From contig NC_090770.1 in NCBI RefSeq assembly GCF_001761485.1, positions 558,001 through 622,000 on the forward strand: a stretch of 64,000 nt of DNA. The letters are read 5' to 3'. Within the stretch, counting starts at the first letter, position 1; each line of letters opens with the position of its first letter. The DNA is from Yarrowia lipolytica (taxonomy: Eukaryota > Ascomycota > Dipodascomycetes > Dipodascales). Shown piece by piece: positions 33,069 to 44,013 of this stretch. The position numbers and the translations under genes were made by a program. Below the pieces are notes generated by a model, which did not search any database, was not told the DNA's origin, and worked only from the letters and a program-made list of their open reading frames with translations.

Positions 33069-33127
33069 TTTGTACTTGTACTTGGTACCTGTAGATAGAG
33101 GAAGCAGATCAACGGAGTGTCTCGGCC

Positions 33128-33136
33128 CTTATATAG
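33128..33136 (-). promoter_or_regulatory. TATA box of the His-rich mini-gene
   Basis: CTATATAAG on the minus strand, about 60 bases before the ATG at 33068. Confidence 0.6.
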
Positions 33137-34035
33137 TCTTGCAACACCTTCTTGCAGGCACCAAAACGAAACGTTACCAGGCGTACAGTTTGCTGGCGAC
33201 CACGCGTGCGGCTCGATAATGTTGCTCATCGCGACTGCCTAAGCGAATAAGGCAGCAGGCAGCCGGGCATTCAGGAACATTTGTGACCTGAAAACACGTG
33301 GTTTTAGGTAAAATGTTTTTAGGAAACATTTTCAAAGGCTCAGATTCACCGATATTTCTTTTTTACTCCACCCGAATCGGTCTCAAACCCTCAGATCGAA
33401 GAGTGTCTCCAGTCTGTATTTCCGAGCCGCACGCCACCGAACATCTGCACACGGTGTATTTCGTCGATACATGGATCTGCTTAGTTGGCTGGGGTAGGAG
33501 GACTGAGGGTAGTCACATGTAATGGGTCTTTTGAGCAGAATTATCTTTATTTGTGACTGATGAGGCGCTGTCGTCTCATGAGAGACCTTGGCGCGTCCCA
33601 GCCACGTCCAGCCGGTTCTATACTGGTTGTTCATAGCTTGGTAACTGTTCTATGATAGTTAACCTGAGTACAATACAGTACATCATGTATCGAGTGAAAC
33701 TGAGTACATAATGTATCGTACAGTACATATTTATCGTATCGTACACAATCTATCGTACAGTATGTACACTGTACTGGTGGCTACGACAAACTTGACCAAT
33801 GATATTACCCCGTTGGGCTTACAATAAAATTGAATTGATACTCAGGCCGGAATCTGTCAACAAGTCTCCTCTTGTCATCTGCAGACTTGAGAACATCTCA
33901 CGTTGACTCCGTTTTGCACGATTGGTAAGGCGAAAAGATACATGGTACATTCGTTTAACGAGCAAAGAAAAGATACTAACAGGGAACAAATCATTTGGTT
34001 ATTCCATCAGGTTCGAAACGGGTTTCCGACTCAGG
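33137..34035. other. Intergenic region rich in GTAC/ATCGTAC words
   Basis: Positions 33660-33780 are dense in overlapping TACAGTAC, ATCGTAC and ATGTATCG words. No gene is supported. Confidence 0.55.
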
Positions 34036-34930
34036 TTACTGACTCAGGTTTACGGAAGAACGTATGACAATCGTGCTCGCCGTTTCTTCCTCTAGACCCG
34101 ATAAACAATAAATATCAACATCTTTGAATATGTCGCTGGTGGTGGTTTCAAATTGGACCGTCGAAGGCTGCAGATTGACGAATAGGCTGCAATTGGCTTG
34201 AAGTCGAGGAATGGGCGGTCGGGGCGACAAAGTGTCTTGGTGATGTCGCATGATATTATTTCTTCCTATTCCAGCTCGTATAGGTACAATATTTGTCGAA
34301 TCATGCAACAGTTCAGACACACTTTTCTTTTTCGTCGTAGGTTTTCTTTCGTGAGACCGTCTCTCGGCGCTCCCGTCAAATTCTAGCCTTGTTGCACGGA
34401 ACTCCACAATGGGCAGCCAGTCTTCCCAGTCTCGCTGTAAAAAGTAAAGTAGCAAGTCTCTGGCCAGCTCCGTGTTGACTCGCTCCATCTGTCCATCTGC
34501 TTCAGGGTATTTTGGTGCCACACTTAATCTGTCCAATCTATGTTGTAAACTAGCCCAAATCTCAGCTGTGAACAACTTGTCTCGGTCAGACACAATATCC
34601 ATCGACACACCGCGATATACAACTCGGTACAGGTACAAGTTGCTTAGTTCCGCTGCATTCAGTCCTCCTTTGACAGAGATGACAAGAACCATCTTCGACA
34701 TCCTGTCCACGACAACCCCAGACTTGACAGTGGCCATTCAAGGAGGGGATGATACGGCCGACAAAGTCCATCGTGATGGCTGACCTGTTCTTCGTAGGCA
34801 CGGAAAGTTGTTGTAATAGTCCTTGCTGCGGCTGTCTTCGAATATAGATAACTTGACTTAACGAACACGTCTTGCAGTGTTTTCTCATCGTCGTCATCGT
34901 GTATGACAAGTAGAAGTCATATCTCTTGAG
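34036..34930 (-). mobile_element. Ty3/gypsy integrase fossil
   Basis: On the minus strand, in pieces, it keeps the zinc-binding Cys pair region (HCKTCSLSQV), then PTKNRSAITMDFVG, VVVDRMSKMVLVISVKGG, and the catalytic-core pattern SDRDKLFTAEIWASLQ, KYPEADGQMERVN and DWEDWLPIVEFRA. This order is that of Ty3/gypsy integrases. No reverse transcriptase or flanking LTR is seen, and there are a few breaks, so it is an old fragment. It may or may not belong to the same family as the gag fossil at 11.8 kb. Confidence 0.75.
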
Positions 34931-35021
34931 ACTTTGGTAGTTGCCAGCAGTGGAGTGTGCCTGGTTTTTTGGTATTCTAATGACTCATTACTGCTTTTTT
35001 CAGCAATTTTTTTTATTCTAG

Positions 35022-35147
35022 TGATTCATTACAGCTATATACCTAGTAAGCCGGATTATTGGCGTTCAATAAATCATACACTTCTGAATCATTGCGGTAT
35101 GCACTGCTAGGCGCTGTCAGTTGGTTTGTCGACGCTTCGTCTAGTTG
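35022..35147 (+). repeat. Dispersed repeat family A, copy 2
   Basis: Near-identical to 10226-10353; it lies about 200 bases upstream of tRNA-Leu. Confidence 0.85.
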
Positions 35148-35191
35148 ATGTCATTATCGTGGTCTCGTAGTGGTGAAACTTTTTTTTTATT

Positions 35192-35246
35192 ATTCTAATG
35201 ATTCATTACAGCTATATACCTACTTGTAGTAAGCCGGGTTATTGGT
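35192..35246 (+). repeat. Dispersed repeat family A, truncated copy 3
   Basis: Only the first 55 bases of the repeat (ATTCATTACAGCTATATACC through the GTAAGCCGGG block) are present, followed by a T-rich tract. Confidence 0.8.
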
Positions 35247-35349
35247 TGTTTTTTTTTGTTTTTTTTGTTTTTTTAATTCTAATGATTCATTGGCTATTTT
35301 TTTTCTAGGGACTGGGAATACACATTGCGAATCACGAATTTCACGAATT

Positions 35350-35445
35350 GGCATTCTGGCCGAGTGGTCTAAGGCGCCAGGTTCAGGTGACTGAATCAAT
35401 ATCCTGGTCTCTCCGGAGGCGAGAGTTCGAATCTCTCGGATGTCA
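35350..35445 (+). tRNA. tRNA-Leu (CAG), intron-containing
   Basis: Class II tRNA with a long variable arm (TCTCTCCGGA). Acceptor GGCATTC/GGATGTC, anticodon stem CCAGG/CCTGG, anticodon CAG. A 14-base intron begins TGACTGAATC. The mature length is 82. It shows that CUG is decoded as leucine, excluding the CTG-Ser yeast clade. Confidence 0.95.
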
Positions 35446-35603
35446 TTTTTTAAACAACTTGTTCCCATCGTCATCATCAATAATGTGGTAGGTTACTTTT
35501 TGTTATGACTATCACCCGATCCTTGGCCTTTCACTTCTGGTTCTCTTGCCAATCAACTTTCATTGCCTATTAGAGAATGACATTGCAAAGGGTCCTACTT
35601 TAG

Positions 35604-36791
35604 CTACAGGTCATCGTCGACACCTATGTCGACACCAACGTTCGCCAGCACGTTCCTGCACCAGTAGTACTCCGCTGTCATAGTCGCTATCACTTCTTCC
35701 AGCTTTAGTAGAATGGTCAGAGGGCCCAATATCCCAGCGTTCTCGGCGTAATCTGTTACCCCGAGTAGATCAAAATAATCTTTCTGGGCTGAGGCAAAGT
35801 CCTCTGTCTGAGCAGCCTCGAACGTGCGGAGTCCCTCAAGTTGATTTAATAGCCGGTTTCTTTCAAATTGGATCAGCTCCCTCGACCAGTACTGCTTCTG
35901 GGAGTTGAGTGACTTGATTTCTCGTTGACGCACGGCCATCTTCTCTCTCAGTCCATCATGGTCACATTGGAGTAGAAGCGTAGCAGGAGAATTTCTAGGG
36001 GTGCTCGTGTATGTTGGATAGAGCTGGTAATCTGCAGTAGCTGGTGGTGCTAACATTGGAATAGATTCTATAGGCGGCAAGACTGGAGGTTCAGACTCGG
36101 CTTGCACCTGGCCATTGCAATTTAGCTGTGGTAATGTACGACTTGAAGCTACAGGTTGAACCTGTGATGTGGGTAGAGGAAGGTATGGTAGCACTGGGAG
36201 ATATTGGCCAGACTCCACTTGCGGGTGCGTAGCATGGATTGATTGGCCATGTGACTGACATTGTTGCGGTGTTTGAAGAGCTGCTGCGTGAGGATCCTGT
36301 CTAGACCAGGGTTGCAACCCATAGTCAGTCTGAAAAGAAGCGTGGTAGAAGGACTGATGTGGGATGGGTGGGGAAGCTGGCATCGTGGGTACGGTATATT
36401 GAGGCGTAATTGCAGTCCCCCGAGTGGTAGCTGAGGAACGAGGAGCGTTGAGCGGTGTTTTTGCAACTGTGCTGTTTGAGAACGATCCAGTATAGGCACT
36501 GTTAGAGCCGCTGGCCTTCTCACTTGACTGGTTAGATGTGCCGGCAATAGTACTTGAAGGTACATTGCGAAGAGCAGCTGGGATGAATGGTTGGTAGTGC
36601 GTGGGCCGAGTTGTGCTTGTTGGTCGTGGTGACTTGTTCCCTACTGGTGCTTCTGGGGCAGGAAAGGGCTCTAATGTAGGGGAATGGTTCAACCGTGTAG
36701 GGTGTTTGGGTCGTGGATGTCGGAGCGTTGGTTGCTTTGGAGCTTGAAGTGGATTTGGGCTCTGGGAGTTCGCGGAGATCGGTCGTTTCAT
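35604..36791 (-). CDS. Pro/Ser-rich protein with C-terminal helical region
   Basis: 395 residues. The first 270 are low-complexity and disordered, rich in Pro, Ser, Thr, Gln and Asn (MKRPISANSQSPNPLQAPKQ, later QPFIPAALRNVPSSTIAGTS). The last 125 are helical and charged (LREKMAVRQREIKSLNSQKQ, then WSRELIQFERNRLLNQLEGL). They end with an acidic VGVDIGVDDDL. No known domain is recognised. The layout, a disordered platform plus a coiled coil, would suit a scaffold or transcription-related protein, but that is a guess. The frame is uninterrupted and codon choice looks normal. Confidence 0.6.
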   Translation of the reverse strand: MKRPISANSQSPNPLQAPKQPTLRHPRPKHPTRLNHSPTLEPFPAPEAPVGNKSPRPTSTTRPTHYQPFIPAALRNVPSSTIAGTSNQSSEKASGSNSAYTGSFSNSTVAKTPLNAPRSSATTRGTAITPQYTVPTMPASPPIPHQSFYHASFQTDYGLQPWSRQDPHAAALQTPQQCQSHGQSIHATHPQVESGQYLPVLPYLPLPTSQVQPVASSRTLPQLNCNGQVQAESEPPVLPPIESIPMLAPPATADYQLYPTYTSTPRNSPATLLLQCDHDGLREKMAVRQREIKSLNSQKQYWSRELIQFERNRLLNQLEGLRTFEAAQTEDFASAQKDYFDLLGVTDYAENAGILGPLTILLKLEEVIATMTAEYYWCRNVLANVGVDIGVDDDL

Positions 36792-37380
36792 ATTTCAAGC
36801 ACTGGGTAACTAGTGTTTGTTAGCTGAAGAGCCCTTGGTAACGAAAATCTGTGTGAGTATCATGGTGCGGTATCATTGAGGAGGGGGAGCTCACATCTGT
36901 TGTATTGGGGTATCTCAGGTTTGTGTTCACAGGTACGTAATTTGCACAAGAATTGCAGTCGCAATGCAAAGGTCACGTTTGGTTGACAGTGTTGGAATGT
37001 TGTGTTGTAAATTGAATGGTGATACTGTTGTGCTTGTGCTTATACTTACTTGTACAGAGTATTTATAATTAAAATATTGTGTCAAATCACATAACACAAG
37101 TACGTACAGTAACACCAGACTGTTAATATATCATTTTATTTATAAATATATTCATTTCCTCCCATTAATCGTCGAGTTTTTTTTGTTCTAGGGAAATACA
37201 TTTCCGTTACTTGGCCAACAACAGGGTTTTACCCGCAAATCGGATTCGAATTTTTTTTATATATTGTTATTACATTTTTTATTCTAGAATTCTATTCTAG
37301 GATTTTTTATTCTAATGATTCGGGATTCTTGAACCAGATATCAGCCCAAAACACTCTTATACTCTCGTCAGCTTCATAGT
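36792..37380. other. Intergenic region, nothing recognised
   Basis: Upstream spacer of the Pro/Ser-rich gene and of the tRNA-Thr at 37381. It is AT-rich toward the tRNA. Confidence 0.5.
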
Positions 37381-37452
37381 GCCTTCGTGGCCAAGTGGTA
37401 AGGCGCAGCACTAGTAATGCTGAGATCATCAGTTCAAATCTGGTCGAAGGCA
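37381..37452 (+). tRNA. tRNA-Thr (AGT), second copy
   Basis: All 72 bases are identical to the gene at 5736-5807; the flanks differ. Confidence 0.97.
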
Positions 37453-39882
37453 TCTATCTCCTCTTCTATGAAGGAGATGCATGCGATTTTTTTGGTTTCC
37501 TCACCCCGCCATTGAGCTCTGCTACCTGGCTTGATTTAGAGAGCTCCCTTACACAGTTGGACAATTGCCGCTTCCAAACAGCTAGCAGTGGTTTATATAT
37601 TCATACCAACTTTTCAAGCAAGTACATACAGTACACTATGTACTTACCTGTTTAGAGAACATGACAACGGACTTCAAATGAGAATGGTCCTAACTCACCG
37701 TTTCGCTACTGTTGAGTAAGACATAAACAAATTGTTGAGTAACATCAATTTGAGTGCCATAAACTTGCAATGCCAGAAATTTGAAGTGCCGTAAACTTGC
37801 CATATTATGGGGCCACTTTTAACAGAAAATCAGGCCTTTTTTGCCAAGCTTACTTCTTCGGGCATAAACTAGGGTCAAGATGTATTTCCGGTGTTAGCGT
37901 CGATTATGCAGGGACTAATGAGATAAAAACGTTAGTATGCACTACGTCAAACTCAAAGTGGACATCGTCAAAATTGGAGCTGAATGGAGTCGAATTCGTG
38001 GCATTATATAAACCATCTTCATACGAACCCCGCATGTAAAATTCTGGTCATTTTGGCTATAGCTTACTTACCTGTGTGTATAATATCAATCCTCCCCTTT
38101 TTACAGACTCCAGAATCCTCTTCTACATGTTACCCATGATCGCCAAGAATCCGCCAAGTACGTGTTTTGTCTCAAACACTGAAAAAGACAGGTTTTGTTT
38201 TGTCGCCGGGTAAGAAAGAGGGGGCTTGGGAGAGTAGTTATCCTTTCTTCCGTTATACCGTCATCACTGGGGGACTTTTTGGCACCGTTGTGGCGCAAAT
38301 CGGGTGTTTCTTATGCAAATAGTTTGACACAACCTCATGCAACACCATGGAATATCATGAAAGATCTCGGTATCGTTACAACAGCTGGTGACACTTCAAC
38401 TCCAGTGACCATCTGCCTCACTGCCAACTTTTTGACGACTGATACTCACAACCAAGCCTTGTGACACAAACATACAAACTCCACAGGTGTCTTATGTTGC
38501 CCACACCCTGGTAGTCTTTCAACCGAGTTTCAGCTGCGCGAAGTGTACTCCCCAATTGTCAGTGCCACGTCTTCTTCACCATAACCTTCAACATACTAAC
38601 TCAGATGGGCGGCGTCCTAGGATCTAGTTACTACCATAGACAATAGGCAGGGCTAGACAGGGACGGGTGATTCTCAAAGAGCTATGAGCCAAACGACAGT
38701 GTCTTCAGAGGGTGTCGGATAGGCACAGTCAGGCCAAAGTCTCCAGGGGGGGCATCTTAATCCCAGAGAGGATTTTATTTTGTTTAGTTGGGGGGTTGCG
38801 AAAACCAGGCCCAGGTTCCAAGCATAGTATGAGCTCAGGAACAGAGTCTCATAAGGAGTGCCTTGGAAAACTCGTGTCTCCTGGCGATTTTCGTCTTCAA
38901 ACACGACGCAAGAACCCAGTTAGTTTCAAACCAACTTGCAATCACCCGTCGCGTCCCAAGAGGGGAGTTTGACTACACAGAGACAAAACCAGACTAGCGT
39001 AAGGTAACTCACGTTCTCGGCGGAACGGGCTCGTGAGATTTATTTGTTTCACTAGCCGTCCACGATAATTTTGACACTAGTGATGTTGGAGCAAGGGAGA
39101 TGGTGCTCTTAGAGGTGGAAGGGGGGAGTTGAATCGTGAGGAGGCTTGTTTGCAAGACAGAAGGTGTGGGGAGTGTGAGGAGTGATGGGTGGTGGATGGT
39201 AGATGAGAAGAGTTGGAAGGGGGTGATAGAAGGAAAGTGAGGGGCGGTGGAAGGTTACGAGCGGTGGAAGACGAACGGTGGAAGATGAGGGGTGGTGGAA
39301 GGCCCTAGGTCGTTGAATACGAGTTATTGGAGCGTGTGAGGGAGAAATTACTGGAACCTTTGGGTTGTTTGGTGTTCTCAGTCACAACAGTGTGCGAGGG
39401 ACCAAACACTGGAACCCTCGTTCTCAATCACATCTGTGAACGAGGGAGAAAGCGCTCGAGCCTTCGGGTTGTGTGTTCTTAATCACATTCTCCAGGGGCG
39501 GTGGAGGGAATGTTTGAAGAGGGATAAGGCATTCTAGGGAGATGTTGGGGTTGTGTGAGTGGGACATATAATTAATGAATCACTTTTCTTGAATCGAATG
39601 AGTTGTATGTGAATAACTAAGACAGGATCCGAAACATTGCATTGTATGGTATAATTGATTTTCCAGTCTCGGGGATGTTGTATTGATGTGAAGAATTCAT
39701 CTAAGAACCAATCTGCCTTGGGCTATATCAACATCTCCAAAATGGCTCTCTACTGTTTATTTCCGAACACCTACTGCGTACAAAATACCCCTACAAGATA
39801 CTTTTTCCGCGTGAAAAACAAGCCATGACATTCGCAAACATATATATTTCCATATCGCTTATTACATAGACAACTACAAGTA
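37453..39882. other. Long gene-free region, purine-rich at the end
   Basis: No intact gene in 2.4 kb. From about 39100 to 39560 the plus strand is markedly G/A-rich, with many GGTGGAAG words and a degenerate tandem array. The array stands immediately downstream of the histone-fold locus. Confidence 0.55.
39333..39490. repeat. Degenerate tandem array, about three copies of about 50 bp
   Basis: The units share GTG(A/C)GAGGGA, an (A/C)CTGGAAC or CTCGAGCC block, and TTCTCA(A/G)TCACA. The copies are diverged, so the array is old. Confidence 0.6.
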
Positions 39883-41715
39883 TTACCTGCTCCAACTGTA
39901 GCCATAAAGGGGGCGACCCCGTCGCTTGGCAACATAGACAACATCCAGGGCGGTGACAATCTGTCGACGGTCGTGCTCGGTGTAGGCAACCGCATCTTTA
40001 ATGAGATTCTCAAGAAAGATTTTCAGCATGGTTCGGCTCTCCTGGTACATCTGGGTGGAGATTCGCTTCACACCGCCACGGCGCGCAATTCGTCGGAGAG
40101 CAGGCTTAGTAACACCCTGAATGACATCTTTAATAACCTTTCGGTTTCGCTTTGCGCCTCCTTTCCTAGTTCTTTTACCTGCTGTACCTTGAAGGCGTTT
40201 GTTGTTCCCGGGGTTGAGCTTGGCCTTGGCCTTTTGTCGTGTAAGTGACTCGAGCTCCCTCGTCAATCTTATAGAGGGTTTGTTCGCAGTGTTCTGGTCA
40301 GTCGGGATATCACGGGCAAGACTAGCTTCGGAGCCACGGGGGTCATCGACAACGTCAGAACCAGGTAAATCGGGGGTGGGTTGCTCAAGCTCAAACGCCG
40401 CATTCAAGCTTCCGTTGGCACCATGTACCTGGGGGATGGAGTTGTTGGGGACGTCGCTGCCGTTATTTTTGCTGTCGTGGGTGGATTCTTTTCTGCGGTT
40501 TTCCTCGCCAAAGCTGTTGCTGGAGGACCCTTCAGGATTGGGCACCGACTCCTCCGCCCACACAGATCGGTCCAGAGAAGCAACTTGTCGTTTTTCCCAA
40601 GTAGTAGCGGGGCCTTCCGAAGGAGGGGAATATGATGGGTCAAACTCAGATTCAGAAATGTCGTCGCTGCTGGAAGCTGGAGCCTTGCCTTTGTCCCGGT
40701 TGGGCTTGTTGTTGTCGTCGTCGTCGCTCGCCAGAGCTGCTGTCAGAGGGCCCATCAGGATCGGGCGCAGACTCCTTGACAAACACAGGTCGGGGCTGGT
40801 AATTTGGAACCGATCTTCTTGGAGATTGGGAAACGTCAGAACCAACGTGAGTAGTCTGATTGAAGGGAGCAGAAGGGCGAGGAACATCCCGCGAAGAAGA
40901 AGCAATAGGTTCGTCGGAAAAGTCATCTTCATACAAATTCTTGAAATCCCTTGGGCTAACCACTGGTGCTGACACAGGAGAGTCGTCAAATTTATCCGAC
41001 GCGTCCAGAAACACATCATCGCCGTCTTGGTCCGGGAATCCTCCTGATTCTTGCAAGTCAGGCATAATCTCCTGGTGGTCGTCCCAGCCTGTTCCAGACC
41101 TAGTATGGGGTCTCTCATCGCTGTCTTCATCGTCGATGGCAATTTTTCGACGTTCACGGGGTCTTCCGAATGACCCAGGCCGTTTTTTATCAGCTTCTTC
41201 AGCTTCTGAAGAAGAACCAGCCGCGCCCTACGGCGGGCAGAGTGTTCGGCTCTAACCACAGCTTCACGTTGGACTTGAAGGTCGGCTTCATATTCGGCTA
41301 TAAGGTCGGCATCGAAGTCGGGATCGAATACGGCACTAGGATCTTCCAGTTTTCGAAAACCCTCATGTAGGGCCGCGAGTCGTTGTTTGGAGTGGGGAAG
41401 TCCGCGTGTTGGAGGTCGCACTTGATGCTGCCTCTTTCTTCTATCGTATCCTCACATGGGTGGGTAGAAGCCTTGTCGGGCGAGACTTTGAAACATGGCT
41501 CGATTTTTCAGCGTGTCGCGCATTAAGTGAGTCCCTGGGGGATCACGCCAAAAGTCTGCCACCCTGTTCTCTTCTTGCCTGACAATAATTGGGATCAAGG
41601 GAGTTTGGCGACACCGCTCCGAGCGTCTCCGGGAAGGGTTCTGATAATGGGAGTTTTCATCGGCAGACTCTTCTCTGGTGAATGTGACGTTACTGGTGGA
41701 CGAACTGGGGTCCAT
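39883..41715 (-). CDS. Histone H4-fold protein with long N-terminal region, possibly a pseudogene
   Basis: The last 95 codons encode an H4 fold: [54 protein letters not shown] and [17 protein letters not shown]. Lysine 16 of the tail is conserved, and the end is LYGYSWSR instead of LYGFGG. In front lies a long charged, Ser/Asp-rich region of over 400 codons. The plausible start ATG at 41715 ([13 protein letters not shown]) is followed by an in-frame TGA at about 41452, after which the frame stays open to 39883. From about 41225 to about 40700 a second frame (40652-41227, 191 codons) looks more protein-like ([31 protein letters not shown]) than the main one. So either frameshifts compensate each other, or there are unrecognised introns, or the 5' part is decaying. 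A TATA box at 41721-41732 sits too close to the ATG. No canonical H4 gene is in this window. Confidence is high for the H4 fold and low for the gene model. Confidence 0.6.
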
Positions 41716-41720
41716 GCTCC

Positions 41721-41732
41721 TCCTTTTATAAT
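41721..41732 (-). promoter_or_regulatory. TATA-like box of the histone-fold locus
   Basis: ATTATAAAAGGA on the minus strand, only about six bases before the ATG at 41715, suggesting that transcription and translation start further downstream. Confidence 0.45.
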
Positions 41733-43942
41733 CTTTTTTTCCGTGTGGTTCACATTGGTTTTGGCAACAATGTCCAGTACAGTTCTGGTGATGGTGTGGC
41801 AGAGTTGACTGCGGCTGTCTCAATGGGGTATCATGGAAGAAAAGACACAAGTGTGGGGCACCTTCCCCAATACATACAAATCAATCTTTTTTGAAACAAG
41901 CCCAAGTTCAATGGGCTTTCCAGCCGATTTTCGATTCGAACTCCGGGTTTTTTTTTCTGCATATACATTCGGGTTATTGTAGTCCAGTATCGTACATTAT
42001 CTACAGATCAAGGTTCGTTATCAGAGATACTGAGAGTCTAAAAAAAAACCCCGGCTTTGAAATTTACCTGGCTAATGATAGTCCCTGAAGAGTCTGAAAC
42101 ACCTCCCACAATTGACATGTTTCCGAGTGAACTTGAGATTTAATAACATGATGTGATACACCATGTTTCCACTTCAACATCACATTATCAGTGATAGATA
42201 CAGTAGCTACTCACTGTTCTATAAGAAATACAGATTCGATATCCAGTCGTTGTGTTGAGAGCCACCAGGTTGTTATTGCAAGGATTCTGCCGATACCAAA
42301 TTGCTCAGAAACGCTCCTCAGTCGTGTCAATCCAATAGTCGATTTCAACACTGGCGCTAAAGGAAATGAGACCAAACCTATGACGATATATAGTGCCGAA
42401 TGTGTGGAGAACACGAAAAGGTTGCCTGTATTTGGGTCGTCACCTCCCACAATCTTGAAACACCTCTCACAATTCCGAAACAATCTTCATTGAGATATCT
42501 GCACCCTTTTCGCCCCTTGCTAAACACATTGTCATTCATAGTCAGTCTTAGCCTTAGATAGCTCCCCAGGAAACGATCTATTTATACAATAGTAAGGTCC
42601 TGGTCTAGGGGAACATTTTGACACCAAAAACTCGTGTATTTCGCTGCATAACATGCCCACAGTTCAGTTTAGTGCGTCCTACAGTACATACTGTAGCTAT
42701 GCATGTTGAGAAAAATAAAAAATTATATACCACACATTAACGACTTATATATCATCGAATTATATATCACTTGGGGGAAGGCGATCCGATAACCTGACTC
42801 TTCTATCCATCGGAGAGACCCATCAGGAGAGTCTCCGCGCCCTAGTGGAGAATTCGACTGAGCATGCCACCAGCTTCTACAGCAGATGGCATTCTGATGT
42901 GATTCAGATGTGATTCAGATGTGACTGATGTGACTGACGTGACTGACGGGATTGACGTGACTGACGTGACTGATGTGACACCGACGTGACTGATGTGACT
43001 GACGGGACTGACGGGACTCGGAATTGCTTTCATTGGTGTACATCCTATCATTTCACAGAACAATTCTGTCTTCTTTCGTTTGGTTCCAGGAATATCTATC
43101 GGGGAGTGTGTGGGATAGGTCGGCAGTGATTAATAACATATTCTGCACAGTGACTGAAATCTACGGGTTCCTATGACTGGATACATTGAGCGATTCCGTT
43201 GTAACGTTTGACTGAACCTCAATGTACAGTACATACTGTTGCTGAACATCATAATGAACTGACAAAGTGAATTGCGTGATGGTATTTGGGCTAACTTGAC
43301 TACTCATTGTCTCACCTCTAACTGCACAAAGTGTCAACGGGGCTTCAATCTCGGCAAGAACTTCACTTGCAAGCCCCCACCGTCTCCTCACCAGATCTGT
43401 CGGACTTCCATCTCGATCTGAGGCCCAAGCCAGCGCACTTATGGGCAACCTATCGCGATTACCAAACGAGGTCTGCGGTTATTTCTATCAACTCCAACTT
43501 CTGGTCTATGGACATCTACAGCTTTGGTTCTCCATTCTTCCGGGCGAACTACTCCAATGAGAACAGCTTGGTCGGAAGGCGTAGATCACGGTCCATATTC
43601 AATGAAAGTTTCAAATAATGTGTAAAGGGGGTCAAGAGTGGCTTATCAGCACTTTTTTGGACAGGTCAGTTGGTACTCGCTGCGTTTTCTGGTTCCTCTT
43701 CTGTATCTGAACAGTCTAGATGGGCTGACTAACAACACGACCCCATGACCGACTGCAGCACTATAGTGCAAAAACACCGTCCACTTGCTAAGTCCATGGA
43801 CTAATCTGTGCGGTAAAAAGATTACAGCACCCAGGATTCTCGTATGGTCTCCCACTACAATACTAACTGGGCTCTCTGGTGCTTGACTATGGCTGATCGG
43901 ACGGGAAGCCGTATTTTCACCAGGATATGGCCGTAACCAAAC
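41733..43942. other. Long gene-free region with a minisatellite
   Basis: No gene is supported in 2.2 kb. The sequence GAAACACCTC(C/T)CACAATT occurs near 42100 and, in a variant form, twice near 42440-42475. A plus-strand frame at 43331-43618 reads weakly like protein but has no family. Confidence 0.5.
42896..43022. repeat. TGACTGA(C/T)G minisatellite
   Basis: Degenerate tandem copies of GATGTGATTCA and then TGACTGACG / TGACTGATG units over about 125 bases. Confidence 0.9.
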
Positions 43943-44013
43943 TGCGCCGACCCGGAATCGAACCGGGGGCCCATCGATGGCAACGATGGATTTTACCACT
44001 AAACCATCGGCGC
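43943..44013 (-). tRNA. tRNA-Gly (GCC)
   Basis: 71 bases without intron. Acceptor GCGCCGA/TCGGCGC, anticodon loop with GCC, T-arm CCCGG-TTCGATT-CCGGG. An overlapping minus-strand open frame (43646-43999) is spurious. Confidence 0.97.

Noticed and set aside
43646-43999. A 117-codon minus-strand frame
   Set aside because: Its start lies inside the tRNA-Gly gene and no domain is seen.
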